This document shows positions 37,172 to 46,221 of a DNA stretch of 64,000 bases, in pieces. The stretch spans positions 1 through 64,000 of the forward strand of contig NZ_CANMRA010000016.1 of assembly GCF_947500125.1 (NCBI RefSeq), in the 5' to 3' direction. The stretch's first letter is position 1; each line of letters begins with the position of its first letter. A program made the translations under genes and the position numbers. Source of the stretch: an uncultured Kocuria sp. GTDB lineage: Bacteria > Actinomycetota > Actinomycetes > Actinomycetales > Micrococcaceae. Under the pieces are notes generated by a model, which worked only from the letters and a program-made list of their open reading frames with translations, was not told the DNA's origin and did no database searches.

Positions 37172-38977
37172 CTACTCCTTCACCAGCGCCGCCCACCGGT
37201 TCCCGGCAGGCGCGGCCGCCGCTGGCTCAGCAGCCGGCTTCTCGGACTCGTCGCCCTGGTTGACGGTGGCCGCCGTCGGGTTGTTGTGGGCTTCTTCGGA
37301 GGCCCTGGACGCATCCGCGTAGGGGCGGTGGTCAATCGGAATGGTGCGCAGCAGCACGGCCCGGGCCCCGGAGCCGAACATCACAGCCCTCCCCTTGGGC
37401 AGGGCGGACAGGTCCGCCACCGACATGATGTCGTCGGTGGCGTCCTGGCGGGAGGTGGACCCGGAGTCCTTCTGCCTCGAGGAGGACACGGAGGTGTAGG
37501 TGTACTTGCCGATCAATTCGACAAGCATCTTCAAGTAGCCCTCCTCTTTGACGTTGCCGCCGTAGGTGACGACGTTGGCGGTGGAGAACAGCTTCTTCAT
37601 CCCCGACTCACCCCACACGTCCACCCCCTGGGACCAGGACTGCAGGAACGTGGAGACCACGATGCCCCGGGACCCGTAGTGGCTGTAGAGGTTGGGCAGG
37701 TTCATCCAGCGGCACACGTTGGCCGCCTCATCGAGCACGCACAGCATCGGGGTGGACAGCCGGCCCCCGCGCTGGGTGACGGCGTGCTCCTCGGCGGCGG
37801 TCACGGTGGCCACGGTCAGTGCGGTCACCAGCGGCCCGGCGGTGCCGGCGCCCTCCTTGGACAGGGCGTAGAGGGTGTGCTTGCCGCGCACGAATGTCTG
37901 GGGGTCGAATTGCGGGCGGTCATCGTCCGGGCCAGTGGGGTTGACCCAGGCGGCGATCTTTTCGTTCTTCAGGCACGCGGCCATCTGCAGGGCGGTGGAG
38001 TAGACGCTGCCCCGGTACTTCTCCGGTTGGTGGATGGTGCTGGCCACCGAGTCGGCTTCCTTGGTCCACCCGTGCTCATCGAGCAGTAGCGCGGGGGTCT
38101 CATCGGTGGAGCGGGTCAGCCAGTAGTGGACCTTCTCGATGGGCTCCCCGCCGACGGCGGCCGCGAGCAACAGCCCGGCGAGCAGGTCCTTGCCGGCGGA
38201 GTCGAAGTGGCCATCGCCCTTGGCCCCGACGTCCCGGGAGCCGGCGGCGAAGTTGTTCGCCATCTCGGCGGCGCGCTCACTGTCGGTGACGTAGGTCAGC
38301 GGGTTCCACCACCAGGTGGGCTGCTCCCCGGCGACTCCTTGGGGGTCGAAGACCCACACGTCGCCGTTCTCGGCGCGGAGGTCGCGGGTGAGGTCGGAGA
38401 GGTCGCGTTTGTTGGAGGTGGCGATCACCGGGCCCGGGGCCTCGATGATGGAGGGGGCGGCCTGGGAGGTGGTCTTGCCGGTACGGGTGCCCCAGATGTG
38501 CACCAGCGTGTCCTCCCAGGAGGCGTAGAGAGTATGTCCGCCGCGGACCATCTTGCCGATCATCACCCCCGGGGCCTCCACGCCGAAGCGGGCGGCCTTG
38601 GCGCGGGCTTCCTTCTCGGTGAAGGGGGCGACGTCGCGGACTGAGGCCATGCGCGGTGCGGCGCGGTCGTGTTTGACCACCTTCTGGGCCTTTTGGTGAC
38701 GCTTCCACCCCCACAGCGCGAACAATCCCATTAGCAGCATCCCGATGGTGGCGGCCAGGACGATTTCGGTGGTGCGCCACGGGAGATCCCCGGTGAAAAT
38801 GCCTAGGGACCGTTCCCAGTACCCGGTGGGCAAGGGATCCGTGCGCGGGGTCAGGGCATGTCCCAGGCTGGCGAGGACGTAGAGGATGGCCGGGACGCCG
38901 ACCAGAATGAGGAGCAGGGTCAGCAGCAGGGCGACCTCCCCGCCGCCGGTCTGGTACTTGCGGTCCAGGGAGCTCAC
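37172..38977 (-). CDS. Type IV coupling protein (VirD4/TraG-like)
   Basis: Walker A IWGTRTGKTTSQA, Walker B MLCVLDEAANV, two N-terminal TMs; GTG at 38977. Confidence 0.9.
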   Translation of the reverse strand: MSSLDRKYQTGGGEVALLLTLLLILVGVPAILYVLASLGHALTPRTDPLPTGYWERSLGIFTGDLPWRTTEIVLAATIGMLLMGLFALWGWKRHQKAQKVVKHDRAAPRMASVRDVAPFTEKEARAKAARFGVEAPGVMIGKMVRGGHTLYASWEDTLVHIWGTRTGKTTSQAAPSIIEAPGPVIATSNKRDLSDLTRDLRAENGDVWVFDPQGVAGEQPTWWWNPLTYVTDSERAAEMANNFAAGSRDVGAKGDGHFDSAGKDLLAGLLLAAAVGGEPIEKVHYWLTRSTDETPALLLDEHGWTKEADSVASTIHQPEKYRGSVYSTALQMAACLKNEKIAAWVNPTGPDDDRPQFDPQTFVRGKHTLYALSKEGAGTAGPLVTALTVATVTAAEEHAVTQRGGRLSTPMLCVLDEAANVCRWMNLPNLYSHYGSRGIVVSTFLQSWSQGVDVWGESGMKKLFSTANVVTYGGNVKEEGYLKMLVELIGKYTYTSVSSSRQKDSGSTSRQDATDDIMSVADLSALPKGRAVMFGSGARAVLLRTIPIDHRPYADASRASEEAHNNPTAATVNQGDESEKPAAEPAAAAPAGNRWAALVKE

Positions 38978-40728
38978 CGGGCGCCTCTTTCCTGGGCGGC
39001 GCGGGACTTGGCCTCGTGCCACTTCTTCTCGGTGTCGTGGACCTGGGACCGGCGCTCGGTGGGGGTGAACTCCATGGCGAACGGGATGCCGGCCCGGGAG
39101 CCGACCTTGATGAAGAACTTTCCCTGGCCCGGGGGCGGGGTGGTGGTGCGGTCGTCGAAGTACCAGGCGGCGTTCTCCTCGTCGGCCAGCCACTGAGTGA
39201 GCTCGTCGTCGGTGAATGCCTGGTCGGTGGGGGCGTAGACGTCGTCGTTGGTGTACTCCAGGGCCTCATCACCCCGGCGGTTCCAGGCGGGTGGGTCCTG
39301 CCAGGCAGCGAGCTGCTCCTGCTCACGCATGGACAGCGGCACGGACTCGGTGAGCAGCGGCATCTCGGACTTGGCGAGCCCGCCGAGGATCTTGATGCCG
39401 CAGCGGTCCATGATGCCCTTGGCCTTCGCCCGGTCCTCTTCCCCGCGGACTGCCATCAGATCGGAGGGGGTGTGGGAGGCCATGATCTGCCCTACCCCCC
39501 ACTCCCGGTTCAGCCGGGTCAGCGCGTTGACCTGGTCCACGATGCCGGGCCCGGCCGCCAGGGTGTTCCACAGCTCGTCGAGGATCACCAGGAACCGCTG
39601 ACGCTCGATCACCCCGTCATCAGCGAGCATGTTGGAAGTGGTCACGGTGCCGAAGCCGGCCGACCAGCACGCCATCAAGGTCGCCGCCCGCAGGTCCGAC
39701 TCGGTCTGGGAGATCCGCGACAGGTCGAAGACCATCGGCCGGGAGGCATCAATCCGGTTGGTGGAGGGGTGGGCGAACATCTGCCCGAAGGCCCCGGAGC
39801 CGCACAGGGAGTTCAGCGAGGACTCCAACCCCTCGGTGATGGCCTCGTACCGGGCGTCGTCGCCGCGGTCCAGGGCGACCTCGCGCACCTCGACCGGCTT
39901 GTCCTTCAGGACCTGGCGCAGGTCCGCCATCACCGGCACCGTGCCGGACTCCGCGTGGCGGGTCTCGAGGACGGTGAGGCACCGGTCCAGGATCGACTCC
40001 TCCCGCTCATCCAGCGGCTTCTTGCGCAGGATCGCGATCAACGAGGCGATCAGCGACCGGCGCCTCGAATGCAGCTCATCCAGCAGCTCCTCCGCCCTGG
40101 CCGGGGACAGCAGCTTGGCGGCCGCCACGGCCCCGCAGTCGTCCAGGGGGTTGATGTGTCCGACTCCGCGGCCCAGGGGCAGGACGGCGCCGCCGAGGTG
40201 CTCGATCATGGCCACGTGCTCGCCCTTGATGTCACCGAGGATCAGCGGCCACACCCCGAAGGCGGCCAACCCGATCGCCATCCGGCGCAGCATGGAGGAC
40301 TTGCCCAGACCCGGGTTGGCCATCACGAAGGCCGAGGGGTTGGAGATCACCCGCAGCTTCAGGAACCAGGAGATCGGGTCACAGCACACCGGTTCCCCCG
40401 AGAGCAGGTTCCGCCCCAGCGGCACGCCTTCCAGAGGAGAGCCGCCGCCCATGGGGAAGGGGAAGAGTCCGCAGACCTGGTAGTTAGTGCCGCGCATCTC
40501 CCGGATCGGGTGCAGCAGCTGCGCCTCGCCCAGCCCCCGGCCCTTGTGTCCCCGCGGGCCCGGACGACCCAGCGCCTTGGCAGTGACCGAGGTGCTGCCG
40601 GTACGCGGGGGGCGGGCGAAGACCTTCCCGAGCTTCACCCGGGCGAAGGCGCGGTCCAGGACGGTGGTGGTGGCGTTGCCCCGGCTGGCCGGGAGGATGA
40701 TCTGGTCTCGCTGCTTCTGCTTCATCAC
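38974..40728 (-). CDS. VirB4/TraC-like conjugation ATPase
   Basis: Walker A MANPGLGKSSMLRR, Walker B FLVILDELWNTL. Confidence 0.85.
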   Translation of the reverse strand: MMKQKQRDQIILPASRGNATTTVLDRAFARVKLGKVFARPPRTGSTSVTAKALGRPGPRGHKGRGLGEAQLLHPIREMRGTNYQVCGLFPFPMGGGSPLEGVPLGRNLLSGEPVCCDPISWFLKLRVISNPSAFVMANPGLGKSSMLRRMAIGLAAFGVWPLILGDIKGEHVAMIEHLGGAVLPLGRGVGHINPLDDCGAVAAAKLLSPARAEELLDELHSRRRSLIASLIAILRKKPLDEREESILDRCLTVLETRHAESGTVPVMADLRQVLKDKPVEVREVALDRGDDARYEAITEGLESSLNSLCGSGAFGQMFAHPSTNRIDASRPMVFDLSRISQTESDLRAATLMACWSAGFGTVTTSNMLADDGVIERQRFLVILDELWNTLAAGPGIVDQVNALTRLNREWGVGQIMASHTPSDLMAVRGEEDRAKAKGIMDRCGIKILGGLAKSEMPLLTESVPLSMREQEQLAAWQDPPAWNRRGDEALEYTNDDVYAPTDQAFTDDELTQWLADEENAAWYFDDRTTTPPPGQGKFFIKVGSRAGIPFAMEFTPTERRSQVHDTEKKWHEAKSRAAQERGAR

Positions 40729-42242
40729 AGGGCGTTCCTCACGGTCGAGGGCAGGGCCAAATGGTCCGGGATGACCACACCGAGGGGTAGGCCGGCGGCG
40801 AAGGTGGAGTCCTGGGCGCCGTAGGCCTCCTCCAGGCGGATCCGGGCGGAGGTGCCGAGGTTCTCGATGATGGCTTCGGCCTCGTCCAGCTCGGCCCGTG
40901 TGCGGACGGTGGCGGTGACGACGAGCCCGAAGTTCAACAGCCCCGCCCCGTCAGCCTCTTCAGCCGCGGTGGCCTGCGCCGCACGGGTCTCTCTCGTGTC
41001 CCGGGCGGTGGCGCGGTTGCGGGAAGAGGCGTTGAAGGTAGCGGTGTTGATGTCGTTCTCCACCATCTGCGCGGCCCTCGCCGGGTCGATGGGCCGGTAG
41101 AGCAGCGTGACGCGCTTGCGCACCAGCTCGGGGTTCGGGGCGATCAGGGCCTGGAGCACGTTGGCCTGGATGGTCGAGCGCGGGGGCACCGACATCGCCC
41201 AGGACTTCGACCAGGAACCGTTGTGGTGGTAGGAGTCCCAGAAGGTGTCGGCGGCCTGCGGGCCCACCTCACTCCAGTCCAGTTCCGGAGCCTTGCCCTG
41301 AGAATGGGCGCGGTCGAACAGGACCGCCTCGGCCGGGTCATAGGCCACCCGGATCACCTCACACAACTGCTGCGCCGTCAATGGCTCGGCCACTCCGGCC
41401 CCGGTGTCGTTCAGGGACAAGGTGAGGTTGGGCAGGCGCGCGGCCAGATCGTCCGCGACCTCGCCGGCGTTGCGGATCCGCCCGCCGGCCCGCACTGCGG
41501 CTTTGAACGTCACCGCGATGTAGGCCCGGGTCACCGTGGCCCCGGTGGGCAGCATCTGCACGGACTCGTTGATCACGTCCCGGGCGAACTGCGGTGCGTT
41601 ATCAGCCATGCGCGCCTCGATTTTGCGGGCCAGCCGGTATCCGGAGTCCGGTGCGGTCTCGATCGTCACCGAGGCCGCGGTCAACCCCGGCTCGTCGGTG
41701 AGCATCCCCAGCCAGTGCGACCAGCGGTCCACCCACCGGTTGATGTGCTCTTGGTCAACCATGCCCCCGCCGTCGGGCTCGGAGGAGAACACCACGGTGT
41801 AGTGGTGGCGCTGCGGCACCTCGAGAAGGGCGAAGGGGCGACCGTAGCCGTCGTAGTGCTCCGTGATCTTCGACCGGGCCGAGATCCCGGGCAGCTTCGT
41901 GGTGCCCTCCGGCACCCGGCTGACGGGGCCGGCCCGGTAGACATTGGCCCCGCTGTAACGGGTATTGGCCCACCCGGCGCGGCGTACGATGCGCTCGATG
42001 AGGGTGCGCCCGTGCTTGTTCTTCTGCATCGACAGCGCGATCAGGGTCAAGACCACGGCCTCGAAGGCCAGGGCGACCAGCCACAGGTTGAGCATCATCA
42101 GCAGGATCCCGCCGACCACACCACCGATCAGCAACACCGTGCCAGCGGTGGACAGCCCGGCCAGGCCCTTGGAGGTCGGGGTGCGGAAATTGCCGTACAC
42201 CCGCGGGCGGTTCTCGCTGGTCTTAGCTTCGGTCTGCGCCAT
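40725..42242 (-). CDS. SCO6880-like conjugation membrane protein
   Basis: N-terminal TM pair, VYGNFRTPTSKGLAGLSTAGT...RYSGANVYRAGPVSRVPEGTTKLPG; coupled to the VirB4-like gene. Confidence 0.8.
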   Translation of the reverse strand: MAQTEAKTSENRPRVYGNFRTPTSKGLAGLSTAGTVLLIGGVVGGILLMMLNLWLVALAFEAVVLTLIALSMQKNKHGRTLIERIVRRAGWANTRYSGANVYRAGPVSRVPEGTTKLPGISARSKITEHYDGYGRPFALLEVPQRHHYTVVFSSEPDGGGMVDQEHINRWVDRWSHWLGMLTDEPGLTAASVTIETAPDSGYRLARKIEARMADNAPQFARDVINESVQMLPTGATVTRAYIAVTFKAAVRAGGRIRNAGEVADDLAARLPNLTLSLNDTGAGVAEPLTAQQLCEVIRVAYDPAEAVLFDRAHSQGKAPELDWSEVGPQAADTFWDSYHHNGSWSKSWAMSVPPRSTIQANVLQALIAPNPELVRKRVTLLYRPIDPARAAQMVENDINTATFNASSRNRATARDTRETRAAQATAAEEADGAGLLNFGLVVTATVRTRAELDEAEAIIENLGTSARIRLEEAYGAQDSTFAAGLPLGVVIPDHLALPSTVRNAL

Positions 42243-44097
42243 CAGGGCGGCCCTCGTTTCCGGTCTCATTGGCGATCTGCGCCTTGAACGCACGTGTCTG
42301 CTGCTGGATGGCCTTGGCCGCCGGCTTCGCTCCGGAGGGGCCGGTCGGCCGCGCCCCGCTACGGGGCGGCGTCGCGCCGGCAGCACTGCCCGGGGCGGGT
42401 CGGGCTCCGATGCCAGACGCTGCCGCACCTGCACCATTGCCCGGGGTGGGGTGCACCCCGGTGCTCGTGGCGGGTTTCCCGGCTCCGTCTTGGTTGGGTG
42501 CCGCGGCAGAGGCTGCACCCGCCGAGCTGTTGCCCGAGGTGGAACTTCCAGCGCTGGAGGTGCCACCTCCTGCACTGGACTGAGTAGCTTCGGTGACTGC
42601 TTCGCCGGTCTTCTGCGCGGCGTTGGCCGCCGCCATGCCCAAGGCCACCGGAGCTGCGGCTGCCCCAGCTGCAGCGGTACCAGCCGTGCCTGCCGTGCTG
42701 GTTGTGCTGGCTGTGCTGGCCCCCGTGGTGCCAGCAGTGCCGGTGGTGCCACCGGGGCTGGAAGCCGGCCCAGGAGGCGGGGAGCTCGGCCCGCCCTTGG
42801 AAGGAGCAGAGGACTGGGACGACGGCGTGGAGGAGGAATCAGAGCCGAACCCACGCCCCGAGCGAGCCAGGTGGGAGGCGCCCTGCGGGATGGCGGCACC
42901 CATCGCCGCGATGCCCAGCGCCCCACCGCCACCGCCGGAGGAGGACATCGAGCCCAGTACGGGACTGAGGAAGCCGATAAGCACCGGCAACGCGAACACG
43001 GAGGCGACGATCATCATCAGCCCGGCGGCGAACTGGATCAGCCCGCTGCTCCCGTCCTCCCACACCCCGGTGGTGGACATCTTGATCGCCAACCCGTAGA
43101 TCAGGGCGGCGGCCGGCTTGTAGAAGGCGAAGGCCAGGGTCCAGGCGATGACCTTCTGGAAGAAGTTCTTGCCCGTCTCGGTGTTCAGGAAGGCGGCTGA
43201 GAGCGGGAGGATCCCGGCCATCAGGAACAGCATTCCGGTACGCAGCACCATCAGCATCAGCTGGATGAGGTTCACGATGATCGCCACGACCCCGCCCACG
43301 ATGATGAGGATGACGTTGCCGCCTAGCCACACCGGATCGGCCGCGCCGGCGCTGGTGGCGTTGTCCAGGGCCAGCAGTTTGAGCACGTCGGTCTGGAAGT
43401 CCTCCCCGATGGCGGAGTCGATGATCTGCACGGCCAGGGCGTCGGTGCCTGCCACCAGGACGTTGAGGATCGTGACTCCGGAGGCGGTGACCACGGCCAG
43501 GGTGAGCAGGCCCTTGAGCAGCTCCCGGGCTGGTTCAGCACGCTGGGTCCAGGCCATCTGGGCGCCGGCGATCATCACGCTCAGGGCGGCCACGGCCAGG
43601 GTGAGGTAGAAGGTCTGGTCCTGGATGAACCCGACAGATCCGGTCAGGTTCATCGCACGAGCCGGGACGAGGAAGCCGATCAGGCTGGTGGCTCCACCGA
43701 TCAGTGCGGCCCCGGAGGCCAGGAGGGTGGCGGTGTTGACCAGGCCGGCTCCGTCGCCGCGGCGGGCGTTGGTGGCCAGTACGATGCCCAGGAACAGCAC
43801 CCCGAACACGCACACGCCCATCCCGATCCAGCTCGCGTAGCTCAGCAGCAGGTCGATGTAGGCGTTGAACTCCCCACGGGCCGGGGTCTGGGAAGTGGCC
43901 CCGCCCTGGGAGGTGAGGCTGGCGCTGCCGATCCGGGTCCACATGGACCCCAGGGAAGCGATCGTGTCGACCACACCGGCGGTCACGCCGTCCGCGATCT
44001 GATCCAGGGCATCCCCGGCCGCCCCGCTCAGTGCTTCACTGATGGTTCCCTTGGCCTTGCAGATCCCGTCGAGGAAATCGCACTTCTCCTCAGCCAT
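42223..44097 (-). CDS. VirB6/TrbL-like polytopic conjugation protein with low-complexity tail
   Basis: Many TMs, then a long Gly/Ala/Ser/Thr/Pro-rich C-terminus. Confidence 0.75.
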   Translation of the reverse strand: MAEEKCDFLDGICKAKGTISEALSGAAGDALDQIADGVTAGVVDTIASLGSMWTRIGSASLTSQGGATSQTPARGEFNAYIDLLLSYASWIGMGVCVFGVLFLGIVLATNARRGDGAGLVNTATLLASGAALIGGATSLIGFLVPARAMNLTGSVGFIQDQTFYLTLAVAALSVMIAGAQMAWTQRAEPARELLKGLLTLAVVTASGVTILNVLVAGTDALAVQIIDSAIGEDFQTDVLKLLALDNATSAGAADPVWLGGNVILIIVGGVVAIIVNLIQLMLMVLRTGMLFLMAGILPLSAAFLNTETGKNFFQKVIAWTLAFAFYKPAAALIYGLAIKMSTTGVWEDGSSGLIQFAAGLMMIVASVFALPVLIGFLSPVLGSMSSSGGGGGALGIAAMGAAIPQGASHLARSGRGFGSDSSSTPSSQSSAPSKGGPSSPPPGPASSPGGTTGTAGTTGASTASTTSTAGTAGTAAAGAAAAPVALGMAAANAAQKTGEAVTEATQSSAGGGTSSAGSSTSGNSSAGAASAAAPNQDGAGKPATSTGVHPTPGNGAGAAASGIGARPAPGSAAGATPPRSGARPTGPSGAKPAAKAIQQQTRAFKAQIANETGNEGRPDGADRS

Positions 44098-44839
44098 TGT
44101 CCGGGCCCCACGCGATGTAGCCGCTTAGGTCCGAGACACGGCCGGAGACGGGGCCACCGCTGCCGTCGTCCTGAAGCGCGAAGTGCCAGTCGCCTTCGTG
44201 CCACACCATGTCCGTTGCGGTTGTTGAGTAGACCTTCTCTGTGCCGTCGTCGGCTGCTAGGACTACTTCGACGGTGGCCTTGTCCTCGGTGTAGGACAGC
44301 AGGCGGAAGCCGGCCACCTCTACGGGTACCGATGTGGTGTCGTTCGCTGCTACCCGTTGCTGGACGTTGCCGATCGAGATGTCCTTGCCAGGGCCGTCCA
44401 TCACCCTTGCCCTGATGGTGTCGAGGAGCACCTGGGGATCGTTGCCGGAGACCAGCATGTTGGTCGAAGCCAGAAGTGCCCCTTCGGGGGTGTGAGAAAA
44501 GCAGGACCGAACACCGGTGTCGGGGTCCACGGTGCCCGGTCCGTGTTCCTCGGAGGCGGGAGCGTAGACCGCGCCCAGGGCAGTCCACTCGACGTCCTCG
44601 GGAGCCTCGGTCAGGGTGGTGCCCCCGGTGGCGTCCAGACCGCACACCGACTCCCCGCCAGGGGCCGATTCGGCGGTCGTGACCGGTGCCGGTGCAGCCT
44701 GCGAGAGCTCTTCGCCGTCGGGCCACAGCCACAGGACGATTCCCAGTACGATCAGCAACGCGACGAGGACGGCTGAGATGAGGAAGCGGGGGGTCTTCCA
44801 CCAGGTGTTGTTGTCGTCTGTCTCGATCTGATCTGTCAC
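44090..44839 (-). CDS. Single-TM extracytoplasmic conjugation-module protein
   Basis: N-terminal TM (LISAVLVALLIVLGIVLWLW) and soluble exterior domain; within the tra operon. Confidence 0.65.
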   Translation of the reverse strand: MTDQIETDDNNTWWKTPRFLISAVLVALLIVLGIVLWLWPDGEELSQAAPAPVTTAESAPGGESVCGLDATGGTTLTEAPEDVEWTALGAVYAPASEEHGPGTVDPDTGVRSCFSHTPEGALLASTNMLVSGNDPQVLLDTIRARVMDGPGKDISIGNVQQRVAANDTTSVPVEVAGFRLLSYTEDKATVEVVLAADDGTEKVYSTTATDMVWHEGDWHFALQDDGSGGPVSGRVSDLSGYIAWGPDNG

Positions 44840-44882
44840 CTGCTGCTCCTTGGGTGGGGGGTGTTCCTCGGGCTGCCTGCGG

Positions 44883-45182
44883 TCATGCCCCGGCGATGAA
44901 GGAGAGGATCGAGGCGCCGCCAGAGATCAGGGCCACGGCCAGCACGATCTTGATGATTCCGGAGACCTCTTCGGTGGTCTCTCCGCGGCGGGCGTCGAAG
45001 GCCATCTTTCCGCCGACCACCAGCAGTCCCAGGACGGCGATGCCCAGGGCGATCCACTTGCCGACACCGACCATGCGGTTCCAGGTGTCGCCGATCCCGG
45101 GAGGGGCCAGTGGGTCGGAGTCGGGCAGGGCGGCCGGCAGCGCCAGCACGGTGTCCTGAGTAGCAAGTACGAGGTCGATCAT
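44883..45182 (-). CDS. Small two-TM protein, candidate VirB2/TrbC-type pilin analogue
   Basis: 99 aa with two hydrophobic segments separated by DARRGETTEEVSG; position in the tra operon. Confidence 0.5.
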   Translation of the reverse strand: MIDLVLATQDTVLALPAALPDSDPLAPPGIGDTWNRMVGVGKWIALGIAVLGLLVVGGKMAFDARRGETTEEVSGIIKIVLAVALISGGASILSFIAGA

Positions 45183-45814
45183 TGGGGGGTCCTCTCAGAA
45201 AGTGCTTCATCGGCTGCCTCACCGAGGGCGGTGAGGACTTTTCTCGGCTCCCGGGCCATGGACGCCCAGTCCACGGCTCCGGTGAGTCGGAGCTCTTCGA
45301 TCCAGGGCACCACCCAGGTGGAGGGCACACCGCCGGAGATCACCCGGGTCGCTGTGGCCAAGGGCTTCGGGGTGCGGCCCGGGGCATCGGCCACCAGGAC
45401 CAGGCCTTGGAGATCGACGTCGGGGTGGGCGCCGGCCGCCCAGTCGCGGGCGGCGAGCCGGGCGGCGTCGAGGCCCCGTTTGTTCTGCCGGGCCACCAGG
45501 AACACCGTCGCCCGGGCGTGCTGGGTTCCATCGTCAGGGCGCAGGGGCCACCGGTGGTGGCAGCTCACGCCGCCGAGCAGGTCGGTCAGGACGGACTCCC
45601 CGGCCCCACCGTGGACACCGAGCCAGAACACGTCGTGGGCGTCGGTGAGAAACCGTCCCAGTCGCCCCTCGTGCTCGGTGAGCCCAGTGACGCCTCGCTG
45701 GGGACCTGAGGCGCCACGGAGGACCGTGACGGTCTCCTCCACGACGTCTTCGAAGATCGGCCGGGTCTGCTCCTCGAGGGAGGGCGACACCAGCTCGGCC
45801 CAACGGTTGTCCAT
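45179..45814 (-). CDS. DUF6668-like protein with P-loop-like motif
   Basis: VFWLGVHGGAGESVLTDLLGG followed by alternating hydrophobic strands. Confidence 0.6.
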   Translation of the reverse strand: MDNRWAELVSPSLEEQTRPIFEDVVEETVTVLRGASGPQRGVTGLTEHEGRLGRFLTDAHDVFWLGVHGGAGESVLTDLLGGVSCHHRWPLRPDDGTQHARATVFLVARQNKRGLDAARLAARDWAAGAHPDVDLQGLVLVADAPGRTPKPLATATRVISGGVPSTWVVPWIEELRLTGAVDWASMAREPRKVLTALGEAADEALSERTPQ

Positions 45815-45932
45815 CACATCTCCTCGGTCGCAGGGCCTCCAATAGACTGGACCCTATGTGCATTAGACAACATCAACGGAGGATTAGCAATGTTAAACAA
45901 TGATAGAGAACAAATAGGTATGACTGTGTACA

Positions 45933-46211
45933 GTGTTGCGTGTGGGAGCGAAGGTGATCGTCGTGTCTGACGCGCTCGACCGGCTTTTCGAGGGTCTGCC
46001 CGAGCGGCTCACCGTCGATCAGCTCGCCCACGTGCTGGGTCTGGGTGATCGCACGATCACCTACCGCTGGTTGCGGGACGGGATCGTGCCGGCGATCAAG
46101 CTCGGGAAGACCTGGCTGATCCTGCGCGACGACATCAAGGAGCACCTTCGCTCTCAGTACAACGTCCCTCATTCCACCGACAATGACGGGGCGCACACGA
46201 ACGAGGAGTAG
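45933..46211 (+). CDS. Excisionase/MerR-like helix-turn-helix protein
   Basis: RLTVDQLAHVLGLGDRTITYRWLRDGIVPAIKLGKTWLILRDDIKEHL (HTH_17 type). Confidence 0.75.
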   Translation: MLRVGAKVIVVSDALDRLFEGLPERLTVDQLAHVLGLGDRTITYRWLRDGIVPAIKLGKTWLILRDDIKEHLRSQYNVPHSTDNDGAHTNEE

Positions 46212-46221
46212 GGAGAGCACC

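Noticed and set aside
39016-40824. 602-aa + strand ORF
   Set aside because: Antisense to the VirB4-like ATPase, whose motifs are clear on the minus strand.
42223-42900. Low-complexity Ala/Gly/Ser/Pro coding repeats at the VirB6-like C-terminus as a separate repeat element
   Set aside because: Imperfect codon-level repetition explained by a disordered protein tail.
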